Below are positions 22,444 through 34,284 of a DNA stretch of 64,000 nt, piece after piece (position 1 is the stretch's first letter; each line of letters opens with the position of its first letter). The notes beneath the pieces were generated by a model, which was not told where the DNA came from, made no database searches, and saw only the letters and a list, made by a program, of their open reading frames with translations. Origin of the DNA: Ziziphus jujuba (lineage: Eukaryota > Streptophyta > Magnoliopsida > Rosales > Rhamnaceae); NCBI RefSeq assembly GCF_031755915.1, contig NC_083382.1:1-64000 (forward strand), given 5' to 3'. A program made the position numbers and the translations under genes.

Positions 22444-22836
22444 TTCAAATGAGGAAAGGCTTACGGTGGATACCTAGGCACCAAGAGATGGGGAAAGGCA
22501 TAATAAATGACGAAATGCTTGGGGGAGTTGAAAACAAGCATACATCTAGATATTCCCGAATAGGTCAACCTTTCAAACTGTTGCTAAATCCATGGGCAAG
22601 AAATAAACAACCTGGCGAACTAAAACATCTTAATAGCCACAGGAAAAGAAAGGAAAAGCAATTCCTGTAGTAGCGGCGAGCAAAATGGGACCAGCCTAAA
22701 CCATGAAAATGGGGTTATGGGAGAGCAATAGAAGTGTCGTACTGCTAGGTGAAGCGGTGGAGTGCTGCACCCTAGATGGAGAGAGTCCAGTAGAAAAAAA
22801 TATCACTAGCTTACGCTCTTATCCAAGTAGCATGGG
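22444..22836 (+). pseudogene. rrn23: Plastid 23S rRNA 5' fragment
   Basis: Begins TTCAAATGAGGAAAGGC and continues through CTTACGGTGGATACCTAGGC and GTAGTAGCGGCGAGC, the conserved 5' domain I of large-subunit rRNA. About 390 of roughly 2800 nt are present. It stops at CATGGGA where the copia LTR (TGTTGAAAAGG) starts. Confidence 0.93.
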
Positions 22837-23192
22837 ATGTTGAAAAGGTGGTAATCTTACCATCTTGTGCAAACCAAAATCCACCAAGGTTTGCACCCTC
22901 TTTCTTTCTTTAAAATAAATATTTTGTTGAATGATCTAGTGTAATATTTATGTCTATGTTTTGTTTCCTTTTAATGTCTTTTTGAATGCCTAAATTTTTA
23001 TTATACTTAGCTTAGGAATTGTCTCTTTGTTGGGTACTGATTTTATTTTGTAAAATGGCTATGTGCTGGAAACACAACATAAGTCCATTGTTGGGGCTGG
23101 AATTCCCTGACATTTTAGAACAAGATTATAATTTTTGGATATGTTGTAATAGACATGTAAAATAAAATATAGAAAAAAAAATTAGAGTCTAG
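22837..23192 (+). repeat. Copia LTR 5' fragment
   Basis: Reverse-complement match to the copia LTR at 7627-7260, starting at the same terminus TGTTGAAAAGGTGG and stopping near 23192 inside the LTR. It sits between two plastid segments that are not neighbours in a chloroplast genome. No TSD is visible because the far end is truncated. Confidence 0.82.
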
Positions 23193-23745
23193 CCAATTTT
23201 GGAGTAGCTTTGTGATAATGGAACCAGCTAGTGAAAAGCATTAAGCCCGCAAAAACCAATGGACCAATTGCAGTACAGTGGAGCTATAATTCACTAGTTA
23301 ATCTAGATGCTCGCCAAAGCTGAAAAAAATCGAAGGTTAGTTGTATTCCTCGGAAACCACCGCCTACATCACCATTCAATATTTCTTGACCCGCTAATGG
23401 CCAAACCACTTGGGCACTAGGCCTAATGTGAGTAGGATTACTTAGCCATGCTTCATAATTGGAAAAATAAGCACTGTGGAAATACATACCACTCTGCCAA
23501 AGAAAAATGATGGAGAGTTGGCCGAAATGGGCGTTAAATACTTTTCGACATATCTCCTCCAAATCATTGGTATGGCTATCGAAATCATGAGCATCAGTGT
23601 GTAGGTTCTAGATCCAAATGGTAGTATCCAGTCCTTTAGCTATTGGTCATGAGAAATGACCTGGTCTGGCCCATTCCTTGAAAGAAGTTTTTATGGGATC
23701 CCTATCTACCATAATTTTAACTCTTGAGTCCTCCTCTTTCCGAAC
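23193..23745 (-). pseudogene. psaA: Plastid psaA 5' fragment
   Basis: Photosystem I P700 apoprotein A1, N-terminal quarter. Minus strand: [20 protein letters not shown], then [12 protein letters not shown], and an open part (23562 to 23284) with [40 protein letters not shown] and [15 protein letters not shown]. It continues as [12 protein letters not shown] to the break at 23193. The start region is degraded. The intact protein has about 750 residues; about 180 remain. Substitutions at several conserved positions suggest an old transfer. Confidence 0.93.
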
Positions 23746-25277
23746 AACACATACAAAGAGACCCACCAATAGTTAAGTAATTAGTGAACCTATGAAAGAT
23801 GTTTAGACTTAGTTTTTTAATCTTTTATCTCCCATCTATCTATCTTCTTTAGTTATTCACTAGAGCAATTATGATATGGAAGTTGATCTGGGGCAAGTGT
23901 TTGGATATATTATGACATAGATGAGGGGCACCTAATGGATTTTTAATCTTATAAAATTTTTTTGGGGGGCTTTAAATTGACACAATTCTTTTTTGTACAA
24001 CCTAATGTATTCATAACTTAATTAGAAGTTCCTAAATGAAGACACTTTATGTCTTACATAGAATATATTATTATTACTCTATTCCAAATCGTGTGAGCAG
24101 TCATTAGTCGTTACTAAGAGACGTACGATTATTTCTATTTAGTCATTCAAGGGTCCCTTTTACTTTTGTTAGTAATTATTATTAATAGCAGAAAAGAAAT
24201 ATATTTTTTAACTTATCTATATATCGTTTATTCCTACGAAATAACAGACGAAATAGAACGATCTTAGAAGGAGAAGGGATATAATAAAATTTTTTGATTG
24301 GTTCTTCCAAGAGAAATGATCCATTTTATTTGACTGATAGAGACAACAAATAAAAAAATTAGTTAGAATAAAATAGTGTTCTTATTCGAAATATCTTGTG
24401 ATCTTTAACCAATTTTATGCTTGAATATAATTCCCAGGAGTAAGCGCTATAGCTTGTTTCCAAAACTCGGTAGCTTGGTCAAACCAAGCCTCCACAGTTT
24501 CAAAATCTCCTTGTCGAATGGCCTATTCTCCCTGGTCAGAATAGGTAGTTAAATTCCTTCCTTTTGAACCGTACTTGAGAGTTTCCAACCTCATATGGCT
24601 CAACAGTCAAATTCTTTTAGTATCTCATTTTTTTAATCTACCGTATATAATTGAATAAGATTTCTTATGGATCTGTCCCTTTTTTTTTTCTTTCGAGTTA
24701 ACCAAAAGATGTTATGAGTTTTAAACTTTAATTTTGCTTAATGATTTAATCAATTTTATCTTTTCTCCCACCTTCATAAAGCATAGGTATCTCTGCTATC
24801 ATTAGAATTTTTTGAAAAGGTAACTATCTCGGTTTCATATATAAATTTATATCCAATCTTTGAGAAAGACTTTCTTCATAAGAAGGAAAAGACTTACTAT
24901 TGTTGGGTCCTGATGCTACACCACTGCTCAATACCTTAGGGGATCAACTCTATTACATAAGTGGATTCCCAACTTGTATCTCATATCATAACATAAGTAT
25001 GTTGTTGTTATTGTGTCGGCCCAAAATCTTGCGAATTGATCTTTACGGCACTTCCTTTTCAATTAGACCTTTTATCCATAGAATAAAGTATCTAGGCATA
25101 CCAATTTAGTCATATTTCCTTTTCTATGAAGTGCATTTCTTTACTGCAGCTGATAAAAATCATTGTTTTGGATGATACATATGTTGGAAGCCTATTTTTT
25201 CTAGTATTTATTAATGGATTTTCTCTTTCTTTCCCATTCTATAGTGGAGATAGTTGCTTGTAATAACATATCACAGC

Positions 25278-26411
25278 TAATACGAACCTAGGATGACCTG
25301 CTCCTAAACCCGTATTATATTAGCCTGGATCTTAATTAAGTTCAAGTTCTAATGGAATTGACCTCAACCCCTAACCAACCTGTGGTTAAAAACCTTGGTA
25401 TAATGTAGACGCCACAATAGGAAATGGAAAACCTATTGATAAGTCAAACTAAAACAACCAATTCTCTGATGGTGTTTTAGGTGTTCTCAAAGAACAAAGA
25501 GATAATTAATCTCACAAGTATTTTCTCAATCAAATCAAAGTTATATTCTTATTGAAAAATAAGCCTTTAAATAGGCTTTGAAAGAAACAAAGTAAACCCT
25601 TAAAACCCTAGGAAAAACCGGCCACACAATGAAGAGTTCCATGGTGGCTGAAATTTTCACTCCTTTCCTAATCTAATTTGGATTAATTAATTCCTTTATT
25701 TTGAATTAGGAATTAATTAATTTACAATGAAAATAATAAAATAATAACTTCACTAAACTTATTTTTCAGAAAATAAATAAATAAAAACTAAAAAGTAATG
25801 GTAATTTCCTAAAACAAAAAGTAGAATCAAATTAGGAAACTATAATACTAGCTTTTTGACTTAGTTGACTTTGACCAATCTTTGACAAAATTGAGCTCCA
25901 AATCAGCTTCAATATGATTTTTAGGATTTCAAATAAGCTGAATATGAAGTCCCACACATTGCCCATGCTTGCAAGACGAAGAAAAAGCCAACTCAGCAAA
26001 ATATAGTAAAGCCAGCACAAAATACATTAAAAAATAGGCCAAATTTGAAGTTGTCTGTACAACCCCTTTTTGAATGCCTTTGAAGCTGGATTGACTTGAT
26101 TCCATATTTTCATAGACATATGTATTGAATCCATAAAGATTTGGAACCATTTCATGCTGCCCGTTGTCCATATTTGCACCAAAACTGCTACCCGGGTCCG
26201 TATCGGTTTCCACCACTTGGATGCTTAGAATAGGTTTTGTATCTTCAAGTATGGACAAGTTCTGTTGAGATTGATTACCCCCTGTATAAATACTCCCATG
26301 TTGTCCTTAAATCTCTTAATTTGAGCTCTTGTGATTGGCCTAGTCTTCATCCGTGTCGGGTTAGCACCCCAGTGGGTTATTGGTTGAGCGGGCTTGGGCG
26401 GAATCACATCA
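25278..26411 (-). mobile_element. Solo gypsy LTR in ycf3 exon 2, TSD ACAGC
   Basis: Complete 1134-bp LTR from TAATACGAACCTAGG to AATCACATCA. ACAGC is duplicated at 25273-25277 and 26412-26416, and the host codons read A-V on one side and I-C on the other once it is removed. It is therefore a genuine insertion into existing plastid-derived DNA, later reduced to one LTR. Confidence 0.95.
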
Positions 26412-27299
26412 ACAGCCATATTATGAAAAACTTGTGGTAAGAACGTGTTCCGCTCTAGTGCCTGAAAATAATATTGCAAAGCTTTCATATGTTCTCCGTT
26501 CCTTGTGTCGATAAGGCCTATGTTATAGAGTATATAACTTCAATCATAGGGATTGATTTCTAATCGTATAGCTTCATAATAATTCTGTAAAGCTTCCACA
26601 TAATTTCCTTCAGGTTGAGCCGACGTCCGTTACGACCATCGGTCGATTTAAAGAATCTTCATTTTAGAACCTTACATGAGATTTTCATCTCATATGGCTC
26701 CTCCTTTATGTGCATTATGAGAATAATACATGGAATCCATGAAGATTGAAATGAAGTAATCTCATCATAAACTGAGTGGGGCTAGTGTTTTTACAGGAAA
26801 TCAATAGTCAACCTTCTTGTAAAAAACCTTTCCTTAACATCAAGCATGTTGGTACTAGATAAAATAAAAAACGGTGACTGCAACAATATCTTTGTCTTCA
26901 ATGCCTCTTAATCTCTAGTAATTAGTCACTTCAACACTCTTCAATGGTTATATGGGTATCCAAAATATGAATGAAATGGATGTTTGCTATCCCAACCATT
27001 CTTCTTAGTCCCGATCCTGATAAAGAAAACGTATAATTTATACCAAAGTTTTCATATTATTGATTCCGAAGAGTAGTGCCTCTTCCCCTATGCCCCCTAT
27101 TGGTACTAGTGGAGTGGGTTTAACCTAATCGATAAGGTAACCTTTCGCTCAATACTCTAAAATTACCAATTGAAGCAACTGAGGCTGCATTAATCAGGGA
27201 TACACGATAGAAGGGCTTGTTTTATTTACAAACTTCACCTTCAACAAGCATAGATTTATTTCAATAATTTTTTTTTATATTCTAAGTCTCTTTCTCCTA

Positions 27300-27625
27300 A
27301 GATTGAGAGCAGTAAAATAAAAAAGTATAACTATAAAAAAGAAAAAATTAGAAAATATAAAAATATATATATATATAATTGATTTATAACTTTATAATTG
27401 ATAATTGTAACTTATTATAATTATATAATTATTTATAATTGTAATAAATATACATAATAAATATATTATTTATTAATTATAATTTATTATAATGTAATTA
27501 ATTAATTTATAATATAATTAATTTATTATATATTTTTATAATTCATTATAACATAATATTTTATAATATCATAACTAATATAATAACTAAATAAGAAAGA
27601 AAATAATAATAAATAAATAAAAAGA
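27300..27625. repeat. AT-rich low-complexity tract in ycf3 intron 1
   Basis: About 300 bases made almost only of A and T, with ATATATATAT near 27364 and overlapping TAATTTAT/ATAATTAA permutations. It lies between recognisable intron sequence and exon 1. It may be an expanded AT tract of the intron or a post-insertion expansion. No gene is seen. Confidence 0.7.
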
Positions 27626-28696
27626 ATCAAATCGCACCCTCGATAATAGGTGAATGCCTCTTTCTCTCCCGAAGTTGTCGAAATTATTCGTAATAAGATA
27701 TTGGCTACAATTGAAAAGGTCTTATCAATAAAACTTCCATTTATTGCATATCTAGAGATAGGCAGAAATTCATTCTATAATTTATTTGAATTACCCTTCA
27801 TGTTGTGAGAAAATAATCCCCAAACAAAGAGAATTGGACAGTACGAAATAACATAAAAATAGACTCATTAAATAAGAAAACCTTCTACTCAAATTCTTTC
27901 TTTTTCTTTTTTCAGGAATCAATAAAAACTATGAAATATTTGAATTCAATTATATTTCATTCAAATGTAAATATAGTATAATATACTAACAAAAATATAG
28001 TAGTAATATAATTGTAGTAGTAAAAGAATAAAAGGAACTATTCCTATTTCATCGAAGTTGAAGAATCAAAGAATTTTTCCTTCATATTAGGATAATTATA
28101 GAAGTTTTAATCCAATTATGATCCAAAGAGAGAAGAAAAAGAAGCGAATAATAATTCTATGATGGATGAAAATGGACTAACCATCCATTTTGTGTTTTGT
28201 GTATTGTGTGTATAACAGGTATACGCTAGACAATCAAATATAAAAACCCAAGATGTTTCCTTAATTTGGAATAAATCTATGGGTCCGTTGTTGGGATAAG
28301 GGGTTGAAAGATCTAAAACTAGAAAGCCATTTTAGAATTTTTATGAAAATGGACGAATAATCTAAACTAAATATAATAATGACCTAAAAGAATCCATTAA
28401 ACATAGTTTCAAAAAATAGTTTGCTCGGTGTATTTGTTCCAATGCAATGATTTAATCTGGTATAAATATTAGAAAAGGCCAGGAGTGCCGTCTTCGCAAA
28501 CATAAACTTTTATCTATTGTTTTTCACAAAAAAGAAAAAAAAAAGAAATTATCTTTCCTCAGTGTCAAAGGAAGGGTTTATCTTTAATTTAATAAAAGTT
28601 TTTCTTTAAAAAAAAATTAGAGTGTACATACCTATCCAAAAATCAAATATGAATAACTCACTATTCACGTAGTTTCTAACCCATAATCATTATGTA

Positions 28697-28775
28697 AGAA
28701 AGATGGCCTAGTGGTTGAAGGTGTAGCATTGGAACTGCTATATATGCTTTTGTTTATCGAATCCCTTTATTTCCG
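28697..28775 (+). pseudogene. trnS-GGA: Plastid trnS-GGA pseudogene
   Basis: Follows chloroplast serine tRNA: AGATGGCCTAGTGGTTGAAG (D arm), GTAGCATTGGAACTGCTA with the GGA anticodon, then the variable arm. The T stem has lost about eight bases (only CGAATCCC remains of GGTTCGAATCCC) and the acceptor pairs are altered, so it should not fold as a tRNA. It sits in its normal place beyond ycf3 exon 1. Confidence 0.88.
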
Positions 28776-29179
28776 TACCCTTTACCTAATTCACCAATAT
28801 TACTGATCGCAATGTAGCAAATGACAATGGATACCATTATTCCATTAGTTAGCCCTCTCTTTGATATAGATTCTATATTCCTAATACTAATTTCTTCCCA
28901 TGATGCTTCCCATAGAATATTACATAGCCCCATCCTTGTAATTAGATCAAGAACGACCCCTTTTTTTGGGTGTAATACAACACCAATGCATGTATCGCGA
29001 GTATTTGTTTTTATTTTTTCTTTTTTCTTTCATTGAATACTATCTACTGTTTTACATGTTACTGGACGATTAACCAATTCCTTAAACTGAAAAAAAGAAA
29101 ATTCCAACAAAAAACATTTTCTCCAACCAAAAAAGTATTTTTTAAAATGGAACATCTAATTGAATCTTGAGAATATGAT
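28776..29179. other. Gene-free stretch, probably plastid spacer
   Basis: No coding or RNA gene is recognised. The first 200 bases look like the spacer beyond trnS; the rest cannot be assigned. It is continuous with 32967 onward once E4 is removed, because E4 is flanked by a target duplication. Confidence 0.5.
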
Positions 29180-29876
29180 TGATGTGATTCCGCCCGAGCC
29201 CGCTCCACCGATAACCCGCTGGGGTGCTGACTCGACACGGATGAAGAGTAGGCCAATCACAAGAGCTCAAATTAAGAGATTTAAGGGCAACCTGGGAGTA
29301 TTTGTACAGAGGGTAATCAATCTCAACAGAGCTTGTCCATACTTGAAGATACAAAGCCTATTCGAAGCATCCAAGTGGTGGAAGCCGATACGGACCTGGG
29401 TGACAGTTTTGGTACATTTTTGGAGTCCGGAAGCATGAAATGGTTCCAATGCTTTATGGGTTCAATACATATGCCTAAGAGGTCATGGAATCAAGTTAAA
29501 ACAGCCTCAAATGCAATCAAAAAAGGCTTGTACGGACAGCATCAACAATTTGGCCGAATTTGCTGTATTGCTTGCTGGCTTTACTGTATTTTACTGTATT
29601 AGCCTTTTCTTATTTTTCCAAGCATGGGAAACGTGTGGGAGTTCATATTCAGCTTATTTGGTATCCTAAAAAGAATCTAGAAGCTGATTTGAAGCTCAAA
29701 GAGGTCAAAGATTGATCAAAGTCAACTTGATCAAAAGGCTAGCATTTTTAGTTTCCTAATTTGTTTTACTTTTTGTTTTAGGAAACTACCATTACTTTTT
29801 GTCTTTTATTTATTTATTTTCTGGACAAATAACTTTAGGAAGGTTTTTATTTTATTCTTTCCATTGTAAATTAATT
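29180..29876 (+). repeat. E4 5' LTR, truncated
   Basis: Follows the family LTR from its terminus to GTAAATTAATTATC, then switches to Gag sequence at TTTATCTCAAGG. The joint shares a few bases (ATCT), consistent with a microhomology deletion. Confidence 0.9.
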
Positions 29877-31404
29877 ATCTTTATCTCAAGGACATGGATC
29901 CGTGGAGGATTATTATAAGGAGATGGAGATGCTTATGATGAGATTGAACTTGAATGAAGATAGGGAAGCAACCATGGCAAGGTTTCTTGTTGGTTTGAAT
30001 CGTGAAATAGCCAATCAACTGGAATTGCAACAATATGTGGAATTGGAGGAGATGTTGCATGTGGCTATTAAATTAGAGCATCAGTTCAAGAGGAAGGGTG
30101 TAAGATCATGGTTTGGAGGTGTTTCCAACAGTGGAAGGTCCAATTCAAGTGGCTGGAGGAACAATCCCATCTATGAAAGCAAGCCAAAACCGAAAGTCAA
30201 AGAAGAAAGTTCAAACTGACCAAGGAAGGAGACTAGAATCAAATCTGTCCAAGCACCAAAGAATGAGGTAAAACTAGATCCTAAACCTTCTAGAACTCAT
30301 GATGTTGTGTGTTTTAAGTGCCAGGGAGGAGGACACATTGCTAGCCAATGCCTGAATAGAAGAATCATGGTGTTAAAGGGCAATGGCGAGCTAGAATCAG
30401 AAAGTGAAGAAAGTGAGGATGAAGCCAAGCAAGAGGAGGAGGACTTGGAGGATGAACCCGAAACCTTGCAAGCATCCAATGCTGAATTAAACTTGCTTTC
30501 TAGGAGAGTACTTGCTGCATACAAAGATGAGGACAAAATTCAAAGAGAGAACATCTTCCACACCCGATGTGAAATTCAAGGTAAGATTTGTAGTATGATT
30601 ATTGATAGTAAAATTTGTACAAATGTAATTAGTAACATTGTAGTTGATAAATTAGGCTCAATAACTATTAAACATCCAGAACCTTACAGATTACAATGGC
30701 TTAATGATAGTGGTGAAATAAAAGTGAACAAACAAGCCAAAGTAAAATTTAGTATAGGTAGATATGAGGATGTAGTTTTATGTGATATTGTACCCATGAT
30801 CGCTGGACATATACTATTAGGTAGCCCATGGCAATTTGATAAAGATGCTACTCATTTTGGTCGAGAAAATAGTATTGTTTTCAGGTTTAAAGAGAAGAAG
30901 GTCAAGCTGGAACCATTATTTCCTAAAGAGGTTTACAAAGACCAATTACAAATGCAACAAAGGAGAGAATCCGAAAAGCTCAAGGAAAAAGCAAGTATGG
31001 CACCAACGGCTTCACCATCCTTTCAAGAAGGTGAGATTGAGGTTGCTGATCAAGGTAAGCTTTCTAAAACCCAAATTGAGTTGAAAAACCAAGAAAAAGC
31101 CGAGAGAGGGGTGAGAAAAGAGAGCAAACCTGAGAGCACCAAAAATCTGGAAATTTCCGCCAATGAGAGCCAAACCGAGGGAAGAAAAAGAAAAGAAAGA
31201 AAAGAAAAGTTAAGTAGCAACTTTTATTTGAGTTTAGGGGATATTAATAAGGTTATTGAGTGTAAGAAATCTTTGCTGGTCATGATGTATAAAGAAAATT
31301 ATTTTAATGATCAAACTAACTTCGAAGTACTTAAATTGCCAAGTTCAATGATTTCTCTTTTGAAGGAATTTGGAGATGTCTTCCCAAATGAATTTCCAAG
31401 TTGA
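29877..31404 (+). pseudogene. E4 Gag C-terminus, protease and linker
   Basis: An open stretch (29902-30219) holds EDYYKEMEMLMMRLNLNEDR and VELEEMLHVAIKLEHQFKRK of the Gag capsid. After a TGA, a 365-codon frame (30307-31404) begins with the knuckle [14 protein letters not shown], an acidic linker, and a protease in which the catalytic motif reads MIIDSKICTN: the Gly after D-S is changed to Lys, so protease activity is doubtful. It continues through [16 protein letters not shown] and [15 protein letters not shown] to a stop. Confidence 0.9.
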
Positions 31405-32072
31405 CTACCATCCAATCAAGAGGGAAAAGGTGAGCTTGCTGTCCAAGGTAAGTCTTCTAATACTCAGGTTGTGTGGAAAAATTTTAATAAAACCAAGAGT
31501 AAGAAATTTGGTGCAAAAGCCGAGAGTGAGGAAGGTGAAATGGCCGTGAGTGAGAATGGAAAAGGAAGACAAGAAAGGAAAAATATAAATTTTTATCTTA
31601 GCTTTGGTGATGTTAATAAGGTAATTATGAATAAGAAATCATTGCTGACCATGAATTTTAAAGATACTTATTTAAAGATGTCTTTATTGCATAGAACTTT
31701 ATCTGCATTGTTGAGAGCTTTACTTGGTGGCAATTTGAAAATTTGGGAAATATTGTTTGCTAACTTTAAAAAGTGTAATTTTTACCATAATGAGCATGTA
31801 TTTCTAGATTTTGCTGTAATAATGTTTGACCCACGAGAATTGGTTTTGTTGCACTTACGAAAGGAAAGGTTTCCTAATTAAAGAAAGTCAAAGCTCATGC
31901 CGCCTATGGATTGACCTTTTCAAGTTTTGGAGCCGAATAACAAGAATGCCTACAAGCTTGATTTACCGGATGAGTATAACATGAGTGCTGCATTTAATGT
32001 TGCTGATTTAACTCCTTTTGCTGTAGGTGATGATCTTGGTTTGAGGATAAATCCTTTTCAAGAGGAGGGGAA
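31405..32072 (+). pseudogene. E4 scrambled pol remnant and PPT
   Basis: The frame 31471-31881 reads [19 protein letters not shown], then an integrase shard ([13 protein letters not shown]), an RT shard ([20 protein letters not shown]) and the integrase C-terminal block LHLRKERFP, followed by stops and NVADLTPFAVGDDL. It ends in the purine tract AAGAGGAGGGGAA (32059-32072). The same patchwork occurs in E5, E7 and E9, so it is inherited, not a private rearrangement. Confidence 0.88.
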
Positions 32073-32961
32073 CCACCGATAACCCGCTGGGGTGCTGACT
32101 CGACACGGATGAAGAGTAGGCCAATCACAAGAGCTCAAATTAAGAGATTTAAGGGCAACTTGGGAGTATTTGTACATAGGGTAATCAATCTCAATAGAGC
32201 TTGTCCATACTTGAAGATACAAAGCCTATTCGAAGCATCCAAGTGGTGGAAGCCGATACGGACCTGGGTGACGGTTTCGGTACATTTTTGGAGTTCGGGA
32301 AGCATGAAATGGTTCCAATGCTTTATGGGTTCAATACATATGCCTAAGAGGTCATGGAATCAAGTTAAAACAGCCTCAAATGCAATCAAAAAAGGCTTGT
32401 ACAGACAGCATCAACAATTTGGCCGAATTTGCTGTATTGCTTGCTGGCTTTACTGTATTTTACTGTATTAGCCTTTTCTTATTTTTCCAAGCATGGGCAA
32501 CGTGTGGGACTTCATATTCAGCTTATTTGGCATCCTAAAAAGAATCTAAAAGCTGATTTGAAGCTCAAAGAGGTCAAAGATTGATCAAAGTCAACTTGAT
32601 CAAAAGGCTAGCATTTTTAGTTTCCTAATTTGTTTTTACTTTTTATTTTAGGAAACTACCATTACTTTTTAAAGGCTTATTTTTCAATATGAATATAACT
32701 TTGATTTGACTAAGAAAATACTTGTGAGATTAATTATCTCTTTGTTCTTTGAGAACACCTAAAACACCATTAGAGAATTGGTTGTTTTAGCTTGACTTAT
32801 CAATAGGTTTTCCATCCCCTATTATGGCGTCTACATTATACCAAGGTTTCTAACCACAGGTTGGTTAGGGTGTGAGGTCAATTCCATGAGAACTTGAACT
32901 TAATTAAGATCCGGGCTAATATAATATGGGTTTAGGAGCAGGTCATCGTAGGTTCATATCA
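32073..32961 (+). repeat. E4 3' LTR, with deletions
   Basis: Starts CCACCGATAACCCGC directly after the PPT, about 26 bp into the family LTR. A gap of roughly 240 bp follows ACCATTACTTTTT, removing the palindromic AATTAATT segment. The end GGTTCATATCA is intact. Confidence 0.9.
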
Positions 32962-33377
32962 ATGATCCTTCATAAATTGTTGAAAACCAAGAAATAGTCA
33001 GATTCGCATTTTACCTGATCCTCAGTTTCGAGCTCAAAGCCAATAATAGAGAAAATCCTTCTATTACAAGTACTACTACAGGTAGTACAGGAATTTGAGG
33101 TATTTGCTATTGAATAGTACGTAATTTTACATGGACCAGCAACAAGAAAAGAAAAAAGAAATTATCTAACACTTCATTTTGATATAGATTGTGTAATTTC
33201 ATTGTTATGTCGGAAGAAGGATAGCTATACTGATTTGATATACTCTAAAGACACCTTTGGTACAATATTGACGATCTCACAAAGAAAAGATTCAATTTTA
33301 GTAAATGGAGATTTACTGATTTCAACTTTTAGGGAATCGATCCCCCTTTGATTGTACAAGAATATGTGGAGCTTAAC

Positions 33378-33628
33378 ATGACTAAAAGCATAGGAGAACA
33401 TTCTTTTTCTGATATTATTACCAGTATTCGATATTTGGTCATTCATAGCATTACTATACCTTCCCTATTCATTGCGGATTGGCTATTCGTCAGCATCGGT
33501 TCAGCTTACGATGTATTTGAAAGCCTTGTCCAAACGAGTATTTTACAGAGATCCGACAAGGAATTCCATTAATAACTAGCCGTTTTAATCGTTTGGAACA
33601 ATTTGATGAATTTAGTAAATCCTTTTAG
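33378..33628 (+). pseudogene. psbE: Plastid psbE pseudogene (cytochrome b559 alpha)
   Basis: ATG at 33378 opens [19 protein letters not shown], including the His-containing helix start, then [19 protein letters not shown]. The frame shifts after YDVF and resumes as [17 protein letters not shown] at 33628. Length equals the 83-residue family. Cytochrome b559 is a haem protein of photosystem II. A frameshift and replaced residues mark it as dead. Confidence 0.94.
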
Positions 33629-33642
33629 GATAGAAGGCCCCA

Positions 33643-33762
33643 ATGACTATAGGTAAAGCCTATCCAATTTTTACAGTGCGATGGTTAGCTGTTCACGGAC
33701 TAGCTGTACCTACCATTTCTTTTGTGGGGTCAATATTAGCAATGTAGTTCATCCAATTATAA
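33643..33762 (+). pseudogene. psbF: Plastid psbF pseudogene (cytochrome b559 beta)
   Basis: ATG at 33643; [20 protein letters not shown] and the rest of the short membrane helix are readable. A CAG-to-TAG change truncates it at the AMQF motif, and the last codon is also changed. It is spaced as in the plastid operon, 14 bp after psbE. Confidence 0.93.
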
Positions 33763-33784
33763 ATATAATCCGAATCATAGAACT

Positions 33785-33832
33785 ACGACACAATCAAATC
33801 CAAACAAACAGAATGTTGAATTGAATCGTACT
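33785..33832 (+). pseudogene. psbL: Plastid psbL 5' fragment with ACG start
   Basis: Reads ACG then TQSNPNKQNVELNRTS before the break. In many angiosperms the psbL start is encoded ACG and edited to AUG in the RNA. The copy keeps the unedited form, consistent with DNA-level transfer. Confidence 0.88.
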
Positions 33833-34284
33833 AGTTTCCCACCAAAAATTATGTTTCTTCATTTGCATATTTTCCATATTTCCCCATTCATGTCCATGTC
33901 CATAGATCCTCACATTCTATGTATTCTTGGGTGCCTATTTCAATTTGCTGCAAAAGTTACATATAAATATTAATAATACCATGTGATTAAAATAAAAAAA
34001 ATGCATATATAATTAAATGGAAGTAAAAATAGAAAACATACCATAGATTTTTCCAATCTTTCATACCCAATGCATCCATTCAATGGGGATGCTTATTCAA
34101 TTTCTTCTTTCAGATTGTTGCTTACTTAGTTTCTACAAAATTATAAACACATATACTATTAGAAAATTAAATAACTAATTTTTAAGCAAATAATTAAGTT
34201 TATTATTAAGTAATTAATGACAAAACAATTATATACATAATTTAACTTTTGCGCATTTGATAAATTGATACATTTCGGGTGGAT
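33833..34284. other. Gene-free AT-rich stretch
   Basis: No coding, RNA or family repeat is recognised. It separates plastid insert 4 from the copia RNase H fragment and may be copia or nuclear spacer sequence. Confidence 0.5.

Larger units (their letters stand above)
21755..22836 (+). other. Plastid DNA insert 2 (NUPT): trnA intron/3' exon-23S 5' end
   Basis: Matches the chloroplast inverted-repeat rRNA operon downstream of trnI: the end of the trnA-UGC group II intron, the trnA 3' exon, the trnA-23S spacer and about 390 bp of 23S. It begins exactly at the end of an LTR and ends where a copia LTR begins, so both edges are element joints. Confidence 0.92.
24382..27765 (-). pseudogene. ycf3: Plastid ycf3 (photosystem I assembly) pseudogene, three exons
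   Basis: Ycf3 is a TPR protein needed for photosystem I assembly. Minus strand: exon 1 about 27765-27636 ([24 protein letters not shown], start ATG lost); intron 1 about 27635-26627; exon 2 about 26626-26412 plus 25277-25256 ([45 protein letters not shown]), split by a solo LTR; intron 2 about 25255-24534; exon 3 about 24533-24382 ([30 protein letters not shown], stop, NWLKITRYFE-stop). Both introns are retained, so the source was DNA and not spliced RNA. Stops and a one-base deletion inactivate it. Confidence 0.9.
23193..28980 (-). other. Plastid DNA insert 3 (NUPT): psaA-ycf3-trnS region
   Basis: A colinear chloroplast large-single-copy piece: psaA 5' end, psaA-ycf3 spacer (23746-24381), ycf3 with both introns, ycf3-trnS spacer (27766-28696) and trnS-GGA. 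Spacers contain no foreign gene. One gypsy solo LTR (25278-26411) is the only clear interruption. The right limit is uncertain: sequence to about 28980 looks like the spacer beyond trnS. Confidence 0.88.
29180..32961 (+). mobile_element. Gypsy element E4, deleted class, TSD ATGAT
   Basis: Plus-orientation element bounded by TGATGTGATTCCGCC at 29180 and GGTTCATATCA at 32961, with ATGAT duplicated at 29175-29179 and 32962-32966. One deletion joins the middle of the 5' LTR (about 29876) to the middle of Gag, removing the LTR end, PBS, leader and Gag N-terminus. The 3' LTR lacks its first ~26 bp and has an internal gap. The two LTR starts are nearly identical, suggesting a recent insertion. Confidence 0.92.
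32967..33832 (+). other. Plastid DNA insert 4 (NUPT): psbE-psbF-psbL
   Basis: Colinear with the chloroplast psbE operon. The 400 bases before psbE look like its upstream region but contain no gene. The copy ends inside psbL at about 33832. How far plastid sequence continues on the left side of E4 is unclear. Confidence 0.88.

Noticed and set aside
21755..22836. Functional rRNA and tRNA genes (23S, trnA; also 16S and trnI near 60-62.7 kb)
   Set aside because: Only parts of each gene are present, with altered stems and missing exons; annotated as pseudogenes.
28697..28775. Intact tRNA-Ser
   Set aside because: The T arm has lost several bases and the acceptor stem no longer pairs.
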